From positions 1,135,501-1,199,500 of the forward strand of contig NZ_JALGRK010000001.1 in assembly GCF_023276655.1 (NCBI RefSeq): a DNA stretch of 64,000 nt, given 5' to 3'. The stretch's first letter is position 1. Each line of letters starts with the position of its first letter. The position numbers and the translations under genes are program-made. Positions 25,595-35,273 of this stretch are shown piece after piece. The notes under the pieces were generated by a model. That model was not told the DNA's origin, made no database searches, and saw only the letters and a program-made list of their open reading frames with translations. This stretch comes from Olsenella intestinalis. GTDB taxonomy: Bacteria > Actinomycetota > Coriobacteriia > Coriobacteriales > Atopobiaceae.

Positions 25595-27745
25595 CTAGTT
25601 GGTCGTCTGGGTCTGTTGCGTCGTGTCGGTGGTTCCGCCGGTCGTCTGCTGCGTCGCGTTGGTCTCGACCTGCTGGCCCTGGCTCTGGTCCTGAGTCTGG
25701 CTCTGACTCTGGCTCTGGGTGTCGCTCGACGTGTCGCTCGTGTAGCTCTGCGTCGAGTAGCTGTTGGAGTAGCTATTGGAGTAGCTGTTGGATGAGTAGC
25801 TGTTCGCCGACGAGCTCGTGTTCGAGAACGACCACGAGCTGTTGGGCTTGTAGTTGACGCTGCCGGAACCCTTCGGGAACTCGGCGCGCGCGATGCCGTT
25901 GAGCGCGTTGTTGACGAAGTCGATGTAGATGGGGACGGCGGTGTTGTACGGGTGGCCGTAGTCGCCGTAGACCATGACCGTGTCCTCCTGGCGATATCCG
26001 CACCAGACGGCGACGGAGAGCTGCGGGGTGATGCCGCAGAACCAGAGGTCGCGGTAGTTCTCGGACGTACCGGTCTTGCCGCCGACCGGCTGGTTGACCG
26101 TCATTTGGGCGGAGACGTCGTTGGCGGTGCCGACGCCGCTGGTGACGCCCTCCATGACGTCGATCGTGGCCGAGGCGACCTCGGGAGTGAGGACCTGAGA
26201 CGGGGCGTCCTTGTGCTCGTAGACCACGTTGTTGTTGCGGTCGAGGATCTTGGTGATGGCGATGGCGTCACGGTGCTGGCCGCCGCTCGCGATCGTGGAG
26301 TAGGCCTCGGCCATCTGGACGACGGGGATGCCGACGGTACCGAGGGTGATCGAGTCGTAGGCGGGCATGTCGACGTCGACGCCCATCTGCTTGGCCATGC
26401 TGACCACGTTCGTCGCGCCGACCGCCTGGATTACCTGGGCGAAGGCGGTGTTGGACGAGACGGCGAACGCACGGGACAGCGGGATGTAGCCGTAGCTCGT
26501 GTTGCCGAAGTTCTGGACCTTCCATGCGGGCGAGAAGGTCATGGGCGAGTTGGAGTTGATGTAGATGTTGGGGTTCATGCCCTGCGAGATCGCGGTCGCG
26601 AGCGTGAACGTCTTGAAGGAGGAGCCGGGCTGGCGCTGTGCCTGCGTGGCGAGGTTGTACTGGTTGGTGTTGTAGTCCTTGCCGCCCACGATCGCCTTGA
26701 TGTAGCCGTTCGTCGGGTCGACGGCGACCAGCGCGGCGTCGAGCTCGTCGTTGCCGATGGCGTCCATGCGGGCGGTCACGGCGTTCTGCGCGGCCTCCTG
26801 CGTGGCGGGGTCGAGGGTGGTGTGGACCTTGAGGCCGCCCTGCATGACGGTCTCGGAGTCGAAGTCCTCCAGCAGGAGCTGCTTGACGTAGTCGGAGAAG
26901 AACGGGTACGCGCCGACGGAATCCGCGAAGTGGCCCTCGTGGGTCACGAGCGGCTCGGCGCAGGTCGACTCGTACTGCTCCTTGGAGATGTGGCCCGCGT
27001 TGTACATGCGCTCGAGGACCTTGTTGCGCCTCGCGGTCGCGGCCTCGGGGTTCTGCAGCGGGTCGTAGGCCGAGGGCGACTGGGGGAGACCACAGATGGT
27101 CGCGGCCTCGGCGAGCGTCAGGTCGGCCGCGTCCTTGTTGAAGTAGGTGACGGCCGCCGCCTGGATGCCGTAGGCGCTGTGGCCGAAGTAGATGGTGTTG
27201 AGGTACATGTTGAGGATCTGGTCCTTCGTGTACATCTTCTCCATCTGGATCGAGATGTAGGCCTCGCGGACCTTTCTCTTGAGCGACTGCTCGAACTGCT
27301 CGTCCGACAGGACGGTGTTGCGCACGAGCTGCTGCGTGATGGTGGAGGCGCCCTCGGAGCCGCCGGTGACCTGGGCCACGGCCGCTCGGACGATGCCCTG
27401 CGGGTCGACGCCGTTGTGCTTGTAGAAGCGGACGTCCTCGGTGTCGACGATCGCGGTCTTGGCGTAGTCGGAGATCTTGTCGAGGTCGACCGAGCGGCGG
27501 TTCTGCAGGTAGTACTCGGCTATCACCGAGTTGTCGGCCGCGTAGACCGTCGTGGGCTCGGCCACGAGGTAGGCGTCGGTCGACGTGTAGTCGGGCAGGT
27601 CGGTGAGCCAGTTGCTCACCAGCGAGCTGAGCGACAGGAACAGCGCTGCCATGAGAAGAGCGACGAAACCGAAGACCGCTGCGATTCCGAACCCAACGAT
27701 GTGGGTGCGGGAGTGCAGGTGGGCCCTGCGGATGCGGATGCTCAT
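25595..27745 (-). CDS. Class A penicillin-binding protein (transglycosylase-transpeptidase)
   Basis: A 716-aa bifunctional peptidoglycan synthase. One membrane helix (about residues 18-42) anchors it facing outward. The GT51 glycosyltransferase domain has the catalytic Glu103 in EDVRFYKH, then GASTITQQLVRN and the Q-I-L-N-M-Y-L-N segment. The transpeptidase domain has SxxK at Ser375-Lys378 (GSSFK), SxN at 430-432 and KTGT at 557-560. All catalytic motifs are intact. The last 80 residues are low-complexity Ser/Asn/Tyr then Ser/Gln/Thr, probably wall-spanning. AGGAGG lies seven bases before ATG 27745 and a TATAAT lies at 27777-27782. It is a single gene between two surface-protein genes. Confidence 0.95.
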   Translation of the reverse strand: MSIRIRRAHLHSRTHIVGFGIAAVFGFVALLMAALFLSLSSLVSNWLTDLPDYTSTDAYLVAEPTTVYAADNSVIAEYYLQNRRSVDLDKISDYAKTAIVDTEDVRFYKHNGVDPQGIVRAAVAQVTGGSEGASTITQQLVRNTVLSDEQFEQSLKRKVREAYISIQMEKMYTKDQILNMYLNTIYFGHSAYGIQAAAVTYFNKDAADLTLAEAATICGLPQSPSAYDPLQNPEAATARRNKVLERMYNAGHISKEQYESTCAEPLVTHEGHFADSVGAYPFFSDYVKQLLLEDFDSETVMQGGLKVHTTLDPATQEAAQNAVTARMDAIGNDELDAALVAVDPTNGYIKAIVGGKDYNTNQYNLATQAQRQPGSSFKTFTLATAISQGMNPNIYINSNSPMTFSPAWKVQNFGNTSYGYIPLSRAFAVSSNTAFAQVIQAVGATNVVSMAKQMGVDVDMPAYDSITLGTVGIPVVQMAEAYSTIASGGQHRDAIAITKILDRNNNVVYEHKDAPSQVLTPEVASATIDVMEGVTSGVGTANDVSAQMTVNQPVGGKTGTSENYRDLWFCGITPQLSVAVWCGYRQEDTVMVYGDYGHPYNTAVPIYIDFVNNALNGIARAEFPKGSGSVNYKPNSSWSFSNTSSSANSYSSNSYSNSYSNSYSTQSYTSDTSSDTQSQSQSQTQDQSQGQQVETNATQQTTGGTTDTTQQTQTTN
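25681..25800 (-). repeat. Short tandem repeats in the PBP tail
   Basis: Short coding repeats: units translating as Asn-Ser-Tyr-Ser at about 25755-25800, and Ser-Gln dipeptide codons (CTGGCT/CTGACT hexamers) at 25681-25720. Copy number could vary by strand slippage while preserving frame. Confidence 0.6.
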
Positions 27746-27776
27746 ATGATTCCTCCTACTAGATACAGACGGAACT

Positions 27777-27782
27777 ATTATA
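27777..27782 (-). promoter_or_regulatory. -10 box of the PBP gene
   Basis: A perfect TATAAT on the minus strand, 31 bases before ATG 27745. No good -35 hexamer at the usual distance. Confidence 0.5.
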
Positions 27783-27986
27783 GAGAAGAAACCGAGCGGC
27801 GCACCGTAAGCGCCCGAAACGGCAGGTCTTCACACCAAATCAGAACGCATCCCTATCCGCCGCGCCGAAATGCGCCATCCATGCGCGGTCATGGCGTCAA
27901 GCGGCCGAGAAGAGCGAGGCGCCGCACGCCCCGCCATCTCGGGCATGCGGCGCCTCCGCGCTCGCTTCTCTGTCAACTGCGCCTCG

Positions 27987-30900
27987 CTACTGCGCAAGGC
28001 CGTACCAGGCGACGCCCTCGCCGCGCCATCCCATCTCGCACAGGGCCACGTGCTCGCCCATGCTGGTCGTGAAGTTGTGCGAGCCGGTCCGCGCGTAGGG
28101 GTTGTACTGACGCCACACGGGTTGAGCGCCCTGGTCGTCTTCGGGGCACGAGAGCCAGCCCACGCCCTCGTAGTTCCACCCTGCGGTAACCAGCACGTCG
28201 CGCTCCCCGGCGGACAGCGTGTAGTGGTGGTCCCCGCCGTAGGGGTTGTAGAGGCGGTAGACCGGCTCGCCCTCCTCGACGGGCGCCACCCAGCCCACGC
28301 CCTCGTAGCTCCAGCCCGCCGCGGCAACCGCGTCGCGCTCGAGGGGGCTCGCGGTGTAGAAGTGCTCGCCCGAGTAGGGGTTGTACAGGCGGTACATCAC
28401 CTGTCCCGTGTCCCTGGGCTTCAGGATCTCGAACGTGGCCGAGGCCGTGCCCGCGTAGTTGCCCTTGAACGTGACGATGGCCCGTGCGGTGCCGACCTCC
28501 ACGTTGCTCTCGTAGGTCACGTCGAAGTCGCGGCCGGCCACGAGCTTGACGCCCTCAAGCGTCACCGCGGGAACGGGCCTCTGGGGCGTTCCGTCGAACA
28601 CGCAGTCGCCGACAGCCACGTCCGCCTCGCGCGCGTCGGCGGGCTCGATGGTCCAGGCAAGCGCGAGCACGTCGCTTCCGCCGCCCTCCCAGACCGATCC
28701 GTCGCTCACCGTGAACGTCGCGTCGTAGGTGCCCGCATCCGTGCCCGCGAGCTCGCCCGCGCCAGACCCCACGACAACGCCGTCGCCGTCGACCAGGTCG
28801 TAGCCCACGAGCGTGAAGCCCTCGGGCACGATCACCGGTGCGGCCTGCTCGGCTCCCGTGTACGTGAGCGCGCCTGACGTAGCGGGCCGCGGCACCACGC
28901 GCAGGTCGCGGTACTCCGCCGCAAACGCGAGGTCCGCGGCCGTCCCCGCCTCGACGCCCTCCTGCCAGGTGGCCCCGCCCGTGGGCCTCCAGCCGAGGAA
29001 GCCGCGCCTGTAGTCGTCTGCGCGGGCCACGGGCAGGTCGAAGCTGTCCAGCACGGTGAACGTGCGCGTCCAGGCGGCGCTGGGCTCGGTTACGTCCCAG
29101 CCCTCTGCGCCCACGAGCGAGCAGGCGTCGGCAGATCTCAGGGTAGCCCTGTAGTGGTTCAGGCTGTAGTAGTACCTCAGGACCGTCGAGTCGTCCCAGC
29201 TCACCGGCAGCGCCTCGCTCGTCTCGCCCGTCTCGCCGTCAAGGTAGCTCACGTACGCGAAGGAGTAGCCGGCGGGCGCCGCGGGCGGCTCGACGGCCGC
29301 CTCCGACCCCGCGTCCACCGCCTCGTGCGTGACGGTCGGTCCCGACTGTACGTAGGTCCCGTCGGCCTGCTCGAGCATGACCTGGTGGTCATAGGTCGCC
29401 TGGACGCGGTCGAACACATAGGCGAAGCTCACCGACAGGGGAACGCTCGCCTCCGTGCTCGCGGTGTTCTTCGTGATGGTCAGATACCCCGCGTCGATCG
29501 AGCCGGCGTCGTAGGCGAGCAGCACCGACACGGTGTAGGCCGGCGTCGTGGATCCGGCCGGGCAGAGCGAGACGGTCTGCTCCGTCGTGGCGCCCACGTC
29601 GACCTGGCCCGTGTTGCCGTACTGGTCGCGAACGGTGATCCCGCCATCGGCAAGCTTCCAGTTCCTGCTGTTGGGCTCGAAGCGCACGGTGACGTCGGCG
29701 ATGGAGGACGCCTCCGTGGTGTCCACCGAGGCCGACGTTCCGCTTGCCCCGGGCGTCGCGCCCGAACCCTGGGCGACGCCCACCTTGCCGTTCTCGGCTG
29801 TGGCGCTCACGTACGGCATGATCGTGTAGTCCGCCGTGAGCGTGATGGTCGTGCCCTCGGCGAGCGCGGCGTCCTCGAGGCCCCACAGCTCGACGCTCGC
29901 ATACGACGAGTCGGATCCGGAGGTGGCGCCCGCGGCCTGCGTGCCCGCGTGCTCCATCCCGTCCGCGCCCACGTACGACCAGGTCCAGCCGATCAGGCGG
30001 TGGTGGATGGTGCTTGCGCCGCTCGACTGGAAGACGTCGACGGGCGCGGTGACGATCTCGGGCGCGCGGCCCCCATAGGCCACGGACGCCGTCGTGACGT
30101 CGGGGTCCGTGTAGGCGAGAAGAGCGTCCTCTATGCCCTCGACGCCGGCAAGCTCGCTTGCAAAGTCGACGGGGTAGCTGCGGACCTCCCACTGCGCGTA
30201 CAGGATCGCGGAGTCGACGTCCTGGTCCCAGGCGCGCGCGGGCGTCCCGTCGGCCCGGTAGTACAACGTGCCGCCGACCTCCGCGTCGGTGATGCCGGTG
30301 AGCGTGTGGCCGGCGCGGGTGGGAAGCCCCGAGAGCGCCGGCATCCCCTGGTCGTAGGTCGCCACGACGCCCGCGGGCGCGTTCGTGCCGCCGTTGGCGC
30401 TCACGGTGATGTCGCAGGACTTGGGCTGCCAGCGCGCGTGAAGCGTCGCGTTGCCCGGCTTGTCCCACGTGTGAGCGGAGGCACCGTCGCCGGCATAGTA
30501 GCAGGTGGCCTCGTCCTCGTCCCAGAATCCCAGGAAGTGGTAGCCCGTACGCTTCGGCATGGTCACGCCCTCGAGGGGCATGTCCGAGTCATAGGTGGCC
30601 GTCACGCTCGCCGTGCCGCCCGTCGAGGCGTCCGGGGCGGTCAGCGTCACCGTGTACTCGCCGGCCTTCCAGCGCGCGTAGAGCGTGGCGTCGCCGTCCT
30701 TGTCCCAGACGTGCGCGCTCGCTCCGTCCGCGCCGTAGTAGCAGGTCCCGCCCTCGGCGGCGTCGAAGTACCCCACGAATCCGTAGCCGATGCGCTCGGG
30801 CATCGTCGCCTCGGGCATGCCGGCGTCATAGGTCGCCGTCACCTTTGCGGTGCCCGCGGTCGTGGCGTCGGGCGAGAGGAGCGTGACCTCGTAGGTCCTG

Positions 30901-33900
30901 GGCGTCCACTGGGCATGGAGCGTGGTCGCCCCGTCCTTGTCCCACGCCTTCGCGCTCGAGCCGTCCGCCGCGTAGTAGCAGGTCCCGCCCTCGGTCGCGT
31001 CAAAGTAACCCGCGAAGTCGTAGCCGTTGCGCGCGGGCATCGTCGCCGCGGGCATGGCCGCATCAAACGTCGCCGTCACCTTGTCGGTGCCTGCGGTCGT
31101 GGCGTTGGGCGCCGACAGCGTGACCTCGTAGCTCTTGGGGGTCCACCGTGCGTGGAGCGTGGTGGCCCCGTCCTTGTCCCACGCCTTCGCGCTCGAGCCG
31201 TCCGCCGCGTAGTAGCAGGTGCCGCCCGTGGCGCTGTCCCAGTAGCCCGCGAAGTCGTAGCCGGTGCGCGCGGGCATCGTGGCTGCGGGCATGGCCGCGT
31301 CAAACGTCGCCGTCACCTTGTCGGCCCCCGCGGTCGTGGCGTCGGGCGCCGACAGCGTGACCTCGTAGTCGTTGGCCTCCCACTGCGCGTACAGCTGGTA
31401 GGTTCCGCCGTCCACGGGCGTCAGGTCGCTCACGTCCGCCTTGTCGCCCCAGCGCGTCCCCGACCCGTCTTCGGCCGTCGCCCACTCGTCGAAGGTGTAG
31501 CCCTTGCGCGCGAACGCGTTCTCCCTGAGGGGCACGGCCGCGGCGCCATAGGTGAGCTCCTGCGGCGCCATCGTCCCGGTGGCGCCCGAGGCGTTGGCGT
31601 TGAACTTCACCGTGTAGGAGTTGCCGGCCCACTGCGCGTGGAGCACGTTGTCGTCGGGCGTCAGGCGATAGGGGGCGCCGGCCGCATAGGACGAGCCGCC
31701 CCCGTCCGCGGCCGCGTTCCACCCCGTGAAGTGGAAGCCCTCGCAGGCAAAGCCGCACGATGCGGCCGCCACGCTGTCGAAGGTCCGTCCCGTCGTCGGC
31801 GCCGTCGACCCGGTGGCGGTCCTGCCGGCAGGCACGTTGGCCTCGTACGACACGCTGTCGTCCTTCGCCTGCCACATGGCGTGGAGCGTGGTCTCCGATG
31901 CCGCGGCCACGACCTCGCCTCCCGAGAAGAGTGTGCCCGACCCGTCGGCGGCCGTGTTCCATCCCGCGAAGGTGTAGCCGACCTCCTCGATGGGGTACTC
32001 TGCGCTGTCCGGGGAAGGCGTGGGCAGCACGGTGACGTCGCCCGGGTGTGCGACGGCCGGCAGCGTGAAGGTGACGTCTGTCAGCGTGGGCTTGAACTGC
32101 TTGGCGTTGTCCTCGTAGTTGGTCGAGAGCGACACGCTGGGCCCGGCCTCGTCCACGGCGTCGCCGTAGGCGGGGTAGAGGTCGACGTCGCCCTTGATGT
32201 CCACGGTCGTGGTGAGGAAGGAGCCCGCACGCTTCGCGGGGTCGGACTCGCGGCTCCATCCCAGGAAGCCCTGGGTCGCGCCGCCCTCGGTCCGCTCGCG
32301 CATGTCCGCGGGAACGGGGGAGAGGGGTACCTTGGAGTCCTCGACGTACTTCGTTCCCACGTTGAGCTCCTCCACCTCGGCACCCTCGTAGTCGTGGTAG
32401 GTCACCGTGTAGGCGCTGATGTCGAGCCAGCGCGCGTGCAGGGTGAGACCGTCCTGGGCCACGTTGTCGATCTCGATGCTCCAGGGGTGCGTCAGGGCGG
32501 AGTCGGTGTACCAGCCCGCGAACACGCGGCTTTTCTCGTCCTTGAGCTCTGCCTCGGGCTCGCTCACGTGGTTGCCGGAGGCGACGGTCACCGTGGCCGT
32601 TGTCGCGGCAGGGTCGTCGCCGAAGTGGCCGCCGTTGGCGTCGAAGGTCACGGTGTGGTCGACGGGCTTCCACCCGGCGTAGAGCGTGAGGTCGTGCTCG
32701 GGCATTCCCGCGTTCGCGATGTCGACGGCAAACGCGGCGCTCTCGGCCCCGTCGGGGTCCTTGGCCGCGGTCAGGTCGGAGAACCAGCCCTTGAACTCGT
32801 AGAGCGCGCCCGCGTGGTAGCGACGCGTGACGCCCACCTCGAAGTGCGGGTCGTACGTGGCAAGCGGCGCCTCGTACATGACGCCGCTCGCGCCCGTGGG
32901 AACGGCCTTGCCCACGACTCCGTCGCATTCCGCAAACGACAGCTTGTAGCTGCGCCTGGTCATGAACACCTCGAGGTCGTACACGCCGTCGCCGGTCACG
33001 TCCTTGATGTTGTAGATGGCCTGGGGCACGCCCTCGGCGGCCGTGATCTTCTGAAGCGTGGTTCCCTTGGTCGCGTATGCCCAGCGCTTGAAGCGCGGGG
33101 AGTCGCCGATGTCGTCGATGAGGCCGATGTTCCAGATGGACTCGAGGTTGACCTCGCCGTTACCGCGGTCCATGAAGAGGCGGTGCGTCACGGGCTCGCC
33201 GAAGGTCTTGGTCACGCCGCTGAGCGTGGCGGTCCTGGGACCCGTGCCGTCTGCGGATTCGTAGTAGTAGATGTAGTCCACAAGCTTGGTCATCTTGATC
33301 TTGCCGGCCGAACCCACGTACTGGGTGGTTCCGTCGGTGCCGTCGGCAAACGGGCTCTGGGGGAACGTGTTCTCGCCGCTTGAGTTGAAGTTGAACGCGA
33401 TCCAGGTGCCGATGTTGTAGAACTCGAAGTAGTAGCGGTTCTTGTTTATGGCGCACTGGTCCTCGCGCGTCGTCAGGTTGAACGCGATCTTCTGCGGGTC
33501 CCAGAGCGATGAGCTCATGCCCCACTTGACGTATTTGTTGTAGGAGGACGAGGCCTTGGTGTAATCGAGCAGGTAGGTGTTCTTGCTGGCGCCTGACGGT
33601 AGCCTGTCCTTGTTGGTCAGGCGTGGCCTCACGCGGTCGCGGTTCCAGTAGATGTACTTGACGGCCGACCCGTCGGCGGCGATCGTCACCTGGGTGCTGT
33701 TGCTCGCGTCCGGCGCGGTGGTGTGCTTCTCGGCAAAGCCGAGGCTCGAGTCGTTGGCGCCCAGCCGGTGGTACTTGGAGATCTTGTAGGTGTTCCAGGC
33801 GCTGTCGGGAATGGGGTCACCCGTCTTCCCAACCGTTGAGCTGTTGCAGATGGACGCGTAGCGCGTGTAGACGCCCTCGCCGGGGCCGCCCTCGGGGCCC

Positions 33901-35027
33901 TCGACCATGTGGACGATGGTGTAGGGCGTGTCGGTGCGCGCCACCCACTTGGCGTGCAGGGTCTGCTCGCCCTCGAGGCGGTACGTGTCGCCCTGGCCCT
34001 CCGCGGCCGCGCACGTGACGCTGCCGTCGTCGTTGACGGTGGCGGTCACGACTTGCGTGCCGGCGCCGCCCGCCTCGGTGTACCAGCCGGCGAAGTCGTA
34101 GCCGGGGTTCCAGCCGTTCACCAGGTACTCGCCAGACGAGATGAGGTCCTCCATGTCCACGTCGAAGATGGGCCCGGTGGCGCCTTCGGGCAGGCTGCCG
34201 AAGACGCGGGGCACCCCGCTCACGCCCTCGCCGGCGTCGAGCGTGATCCACGTGCCCTGAGCAAGGATGGGGTAGAGGGTCGTGTCAACCGTGATGCCCG
34301 TCGCGGTGGTGGAGGCGCCAAATGTGCGGCCGTCCTCGGTCTCCCATGCGACGAGCTTGACGTTGCCCACGGCCTCGAACGGCTTGGGGTCGACGACGCT
34401 CAGGTCCACGTTGCCCTCGGCGTCCGTGACGAGCTCCGCGGCGACGTTGTCGCGCAGGTCGACGTTGCCCTTCGTCCCCTGGCGCAGGTATACGCGCTGG
34501 CACGTGTGCCACGTGGGCACGATCTCGCGGCGGTACAGGCTGACGTCCTGCATGGTGCCGCTCCCGTCCGCCACCTGGGTCACCTCGGGCGTGAGCCCCG
34601 CGGTCAGCGCTGCGATCTGCCCCTCGGTCAGCGCCCCGTCGAGGCACCCGAGCTCCTTGAGGTTCACCGAAGCGTCGTCCTTGGCCACCCACGCGTCAAG
34701 GGTGCTGTTGCGACTTTCCGGAACGGGACTCGGGACGTCGAGCGCCTCGCCCGCGTGCACGATGCGCCGCTCAACGACGACGGCGCCTTCTCCGCTCGAG
34801 CTCATGAACGTGAGCTCGATGCGCCTGCTCGCGCGCTCTCCCGTGACGGGGTAGACGAGCGGCGACGTCGCCTCCCCGGACTGCACGCTAAGCCGCTCGA
34901 CCGTGGCGGCGCGCAGTCGTCCCGCGCTCCCGCCCGCGGCATAGGCCGGCTGTGCGAATACGCAGGCGGCAAGCGCGAGCGCGGCGACTCCGCGAAGGGT
35001 GGATACGGCAAGGCCCTTGGTGTCCAT
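27987..35027 (-). CDS. Giant secreted repeat protein 2 (InlB-type repeats, C-terminal DUF5648)
   Basis: A 2346-aa secreted protein with a signal peptide ending near FAQPAYA. The N-terminal domain (about residues 35-330) is homologous to that of giant protein 3, including LVYPVTGE and the E-G-Q-I-A-A-L motif. A long series of InlB/Flg_new repeats follows ('F-x-G-W-x-x-x-x-G-x-G-T...L-x-A-x-W'). Five tandem 79-80-residue units occupy about 1221-1616, Ig-like segments lie near 2040-2200, and a three-unit DUF5648 module closes the protein (about 2210-2344). No LPXTG, SLH or C-terminal membrane anchor is present. GGGGAGC lies four bases before ATG 35027. The frame is open to 35207 but the upstream part has no start support. 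Likely a wall-associated adhesin (inference). Confidence 0.85.
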   Translation of the reverse strand: MDTKGLAVSTLRGVAALALAACVFAQPAYAAGGSAGRLRAATVERLSVQSGEATSPLVYPVTGERASRRIELTFMSSSGEGAVVVERRIVHAGEALDVPSPVPESRNSTLDAWVAKDDASVNLKELGCLDGALTEGQIAALTAGLTPEVTQVADGSGTMQDVSLYRREIVPTWHTCQRVYLRQGTKGNVDLRDNVAAELVTDAEGNVDLSVVDPKPFEAVGNVKLVAWETEDGRTFGASTTATGITVDTTLYPILAQGTWITLDAGEGVSGVPRVFGSLPEGATGPIFDVDMEDLISSGEYLVNGWNPGYDFAGWYTEAGGAGTQVVTATVNDDGSVTCAAAEGQGDTYRLEGEQTLHAKWVARTDTPYTIVHMVEGPEGGPGEGVYTRYASICNSSTVGKTGDPIPDSAWNTYKISKYHRLGANDSSLGFAEKHTTAPDASNSTQVTIAADGSAVKYIYWNRDRVRPRLTNKDRLPSGASKNTYLLDYTKASSSYNKYVKWGMSSSLWDPQKIAFNLTTREDQCAINKNRYYFEFYNIGTWIAFNFNSSGENTFPQSPFADGTDGTTQYVGSAGKIKMTKLVDYIYYYESADGTGPRTATLSGVTKTFGEPVTHRLFMDRGNGEVNLESIWNIGLIDDIGDSPRFKRWAYATKGTTLQKITAAEGVPQAIYNIKDVTGDGVYDLEVFMTRRSYKLSFAECDGVVGKAVPTGASGVMYEAPLATYDPHFEVGVTRRYHAGALYEFKGWFSDLTAAKDPDGAESAAFAVDIANAGMPEHDLTLYAGWKPVDHTVTFDANGGHFGDDPAATTATVTVASGNHVSEPEAELKDEKSRVFAGWYTDSALTHPWSIEIDNVAQDGLTLHARWLDISAYTVTYHDYEGAEVEELNVGTKYVEDSKVPLSPVPADMRERTEGGATQGFLGWSRESDPAKRAGSFLTTTVDIKGDVDLYPAYGDAVDEAGPSVSLSTNYEDNAKQFKPTLTDVTFTLPAVAHPGDVTVLPTPSPDSAEYPIEEVGYTFAGWNTAADGSGTLFSGGEVVAAASETTLHAMWQAKDDSVSYEANVPAGRTATGSTAPTTGRTFDSVAAASCGFACEGFHFTGWNAAADGGGSSYAAGAPYRLTPDDNVLHAQWAGNSYTVKFNANASGATGTMAPQELTYGAAAVPLRENAFARKGYTFDEWATAEDGSGTRWGDKADVSDLTPVDGGTYQLYAQWEANDYEVTLSAPDATTAGADKVTATFDAAMPAATMPARTGYDFAGYWDSATGGTCYYAADGSSAKAWDKDGATTLHARWTPKSYEVTLSAPNATTAGTDKVTATFDAAMPAATMPARNGYDFAGYFDATEGGTCYYAADGSSAKAWDKDGATTLHAQWTPRTYEVTLLSPDATTAGTAKVTATYDAGMPEATMPERIGYGFVGYFDAAEGGTCYYGADGASAHVWDKDGDATLYARWKAGEYTVTLTAPDASTGGTASVTATYDSDMPLEGVTMPKRTGYHFLGFWDEDEATCYYAGDGASAHTWDKPGNATLHARWQPKSCDITVSANGGTNAPAGVVATYDQGMPALSGLPTRAGHTLTGITDAEVGGTLYYRADGTPARAWDQDVDSAILYAQWEVRSYPVDFASELAGVEGIEDALLAYTDPDVTTASVAYGGRAPEIVTAPVDVFQSSGASTIHHRLIGWTWSYVGADGMEHAGTQAAGATSGSDSSYASVELWGLEDAALAEGTTITLTADYTIMPYVSATAENGKVGVAQGSGATPGASGTSASVDTTEASSIADVTVRFEPNSRNWKLADGGITVRDQYGNTGQVDVGATTEQTVSLCPAGSTTPAYTVSVLLAYDAGSIDAGYLTITKNTASTEASVPLSVSFAYVFDRVQATYDHQVMLEQADGTYVQSGPTVTHEAVDAGSEAAVEPPAAPAGYSFAYVSYLDGETGETSEALPVSWDDSTVLRYYYSLNHYRATLRSADACSLVGAEGWDVTEPSAAWTRTFTVLDSFDLPVARADDYRRGFLGWRPTGGATWQEGVEAGTAADLAFAAEYRDLRVVPRPATSGALTYTGAEQAAPVIVPEGFTLVGYDLVDGDGVVVGSGAGELAGTDAGTYDATFTVSDGSVWEGGGSDVLALAWTIEPADAREADVAVGDCVFDGTPQRPVPAVTLEGVKLVAGRDFDVTYESNVEVGTARAIVTFKGNYAGTASATFEILKPRDTGQVMYRLYNPYSGEHFYTASPLERDAVAAAGWSYEGVGWVAPVEEGEPVYRLYNPYGGDHHYTLSAGERDVLVTAGWNYEGVGWLSCPEDDQGAQPVWRQYNPYARTGSHNFTTSMGEHVALCEMGWRGEGVAWYGLAQ
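27997..28398 (-). repeat. 402-bp direct repeat, copy A (DUF5648 coding end of giant 2)
   Basis: Matches 35281-35682 without gaps, with nine mismatches that I counted (about 98% identity). Encodes the whole C-terminal DUF5648 module. Confidence 0.95.
30178..31367 (-). repeat. Five tandem 237-240-bp coding repeats in giant 2
   Basis: Units start at 31367, 31130, 30893, 30656 and 30416 (minus strand). The first two are nearly identical in protein (Y-E-V-T-L-S-A-P-x-A-T-T-A-G ... W-D-K-D-G-A-T-T-L-H-A) and later units diverge progressively. The gradient suggests recent unequal duplication at the N-terminal side of the array. Confidence 0.92.
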
Positions 35028-35064
35028 AAATGCTCCCCACATGAGCCAATTACAGTATTCTTTT

Positions 35065-35070
35065 ATTGTA
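35065..35070 (-). promoter_or_regulatory. Candidate -10 box of giant gene 2
   Basis: TACAAT on the minus strand, 37 bases before ATG 35027, in an AT-rich patch. No clear -35. Confidence 0.4.
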
Positions 35071-35273
35071 CGGACGCCCCCGCTGTACTCGGCGATTGTG
35101 CGTGCCGAACGTGCACTATGAGGGGTGGAGCGGGCGAGAGGGAGCGTGCCTTGGCGACCCTGGCCGCACCCTGGCGGATGCTCTCCCTCCCTCGTCGCGG
35201 CAGACACATGCGCGGGCGGCGGGCGGCACCCTTGCCTCCCGCCGCCCGCGCGGCCTCCATGTACGTGCGCCCG

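Noticed and set aside
30178-31367. Regular repeats considered as a CRISPR array
   Set aside because: Units are 237 bp, coding and without spacers; they are protein repeats.
29154-33383. Open frame of 1409 codons on the plus strand opposite giant gene 2
   Set aside because: It is antisense to a clearly repeat-structured protein, is rich in Arg/Gly/Val as expected of a GC-rich shadow frame, and has no family motif or ribosome site.
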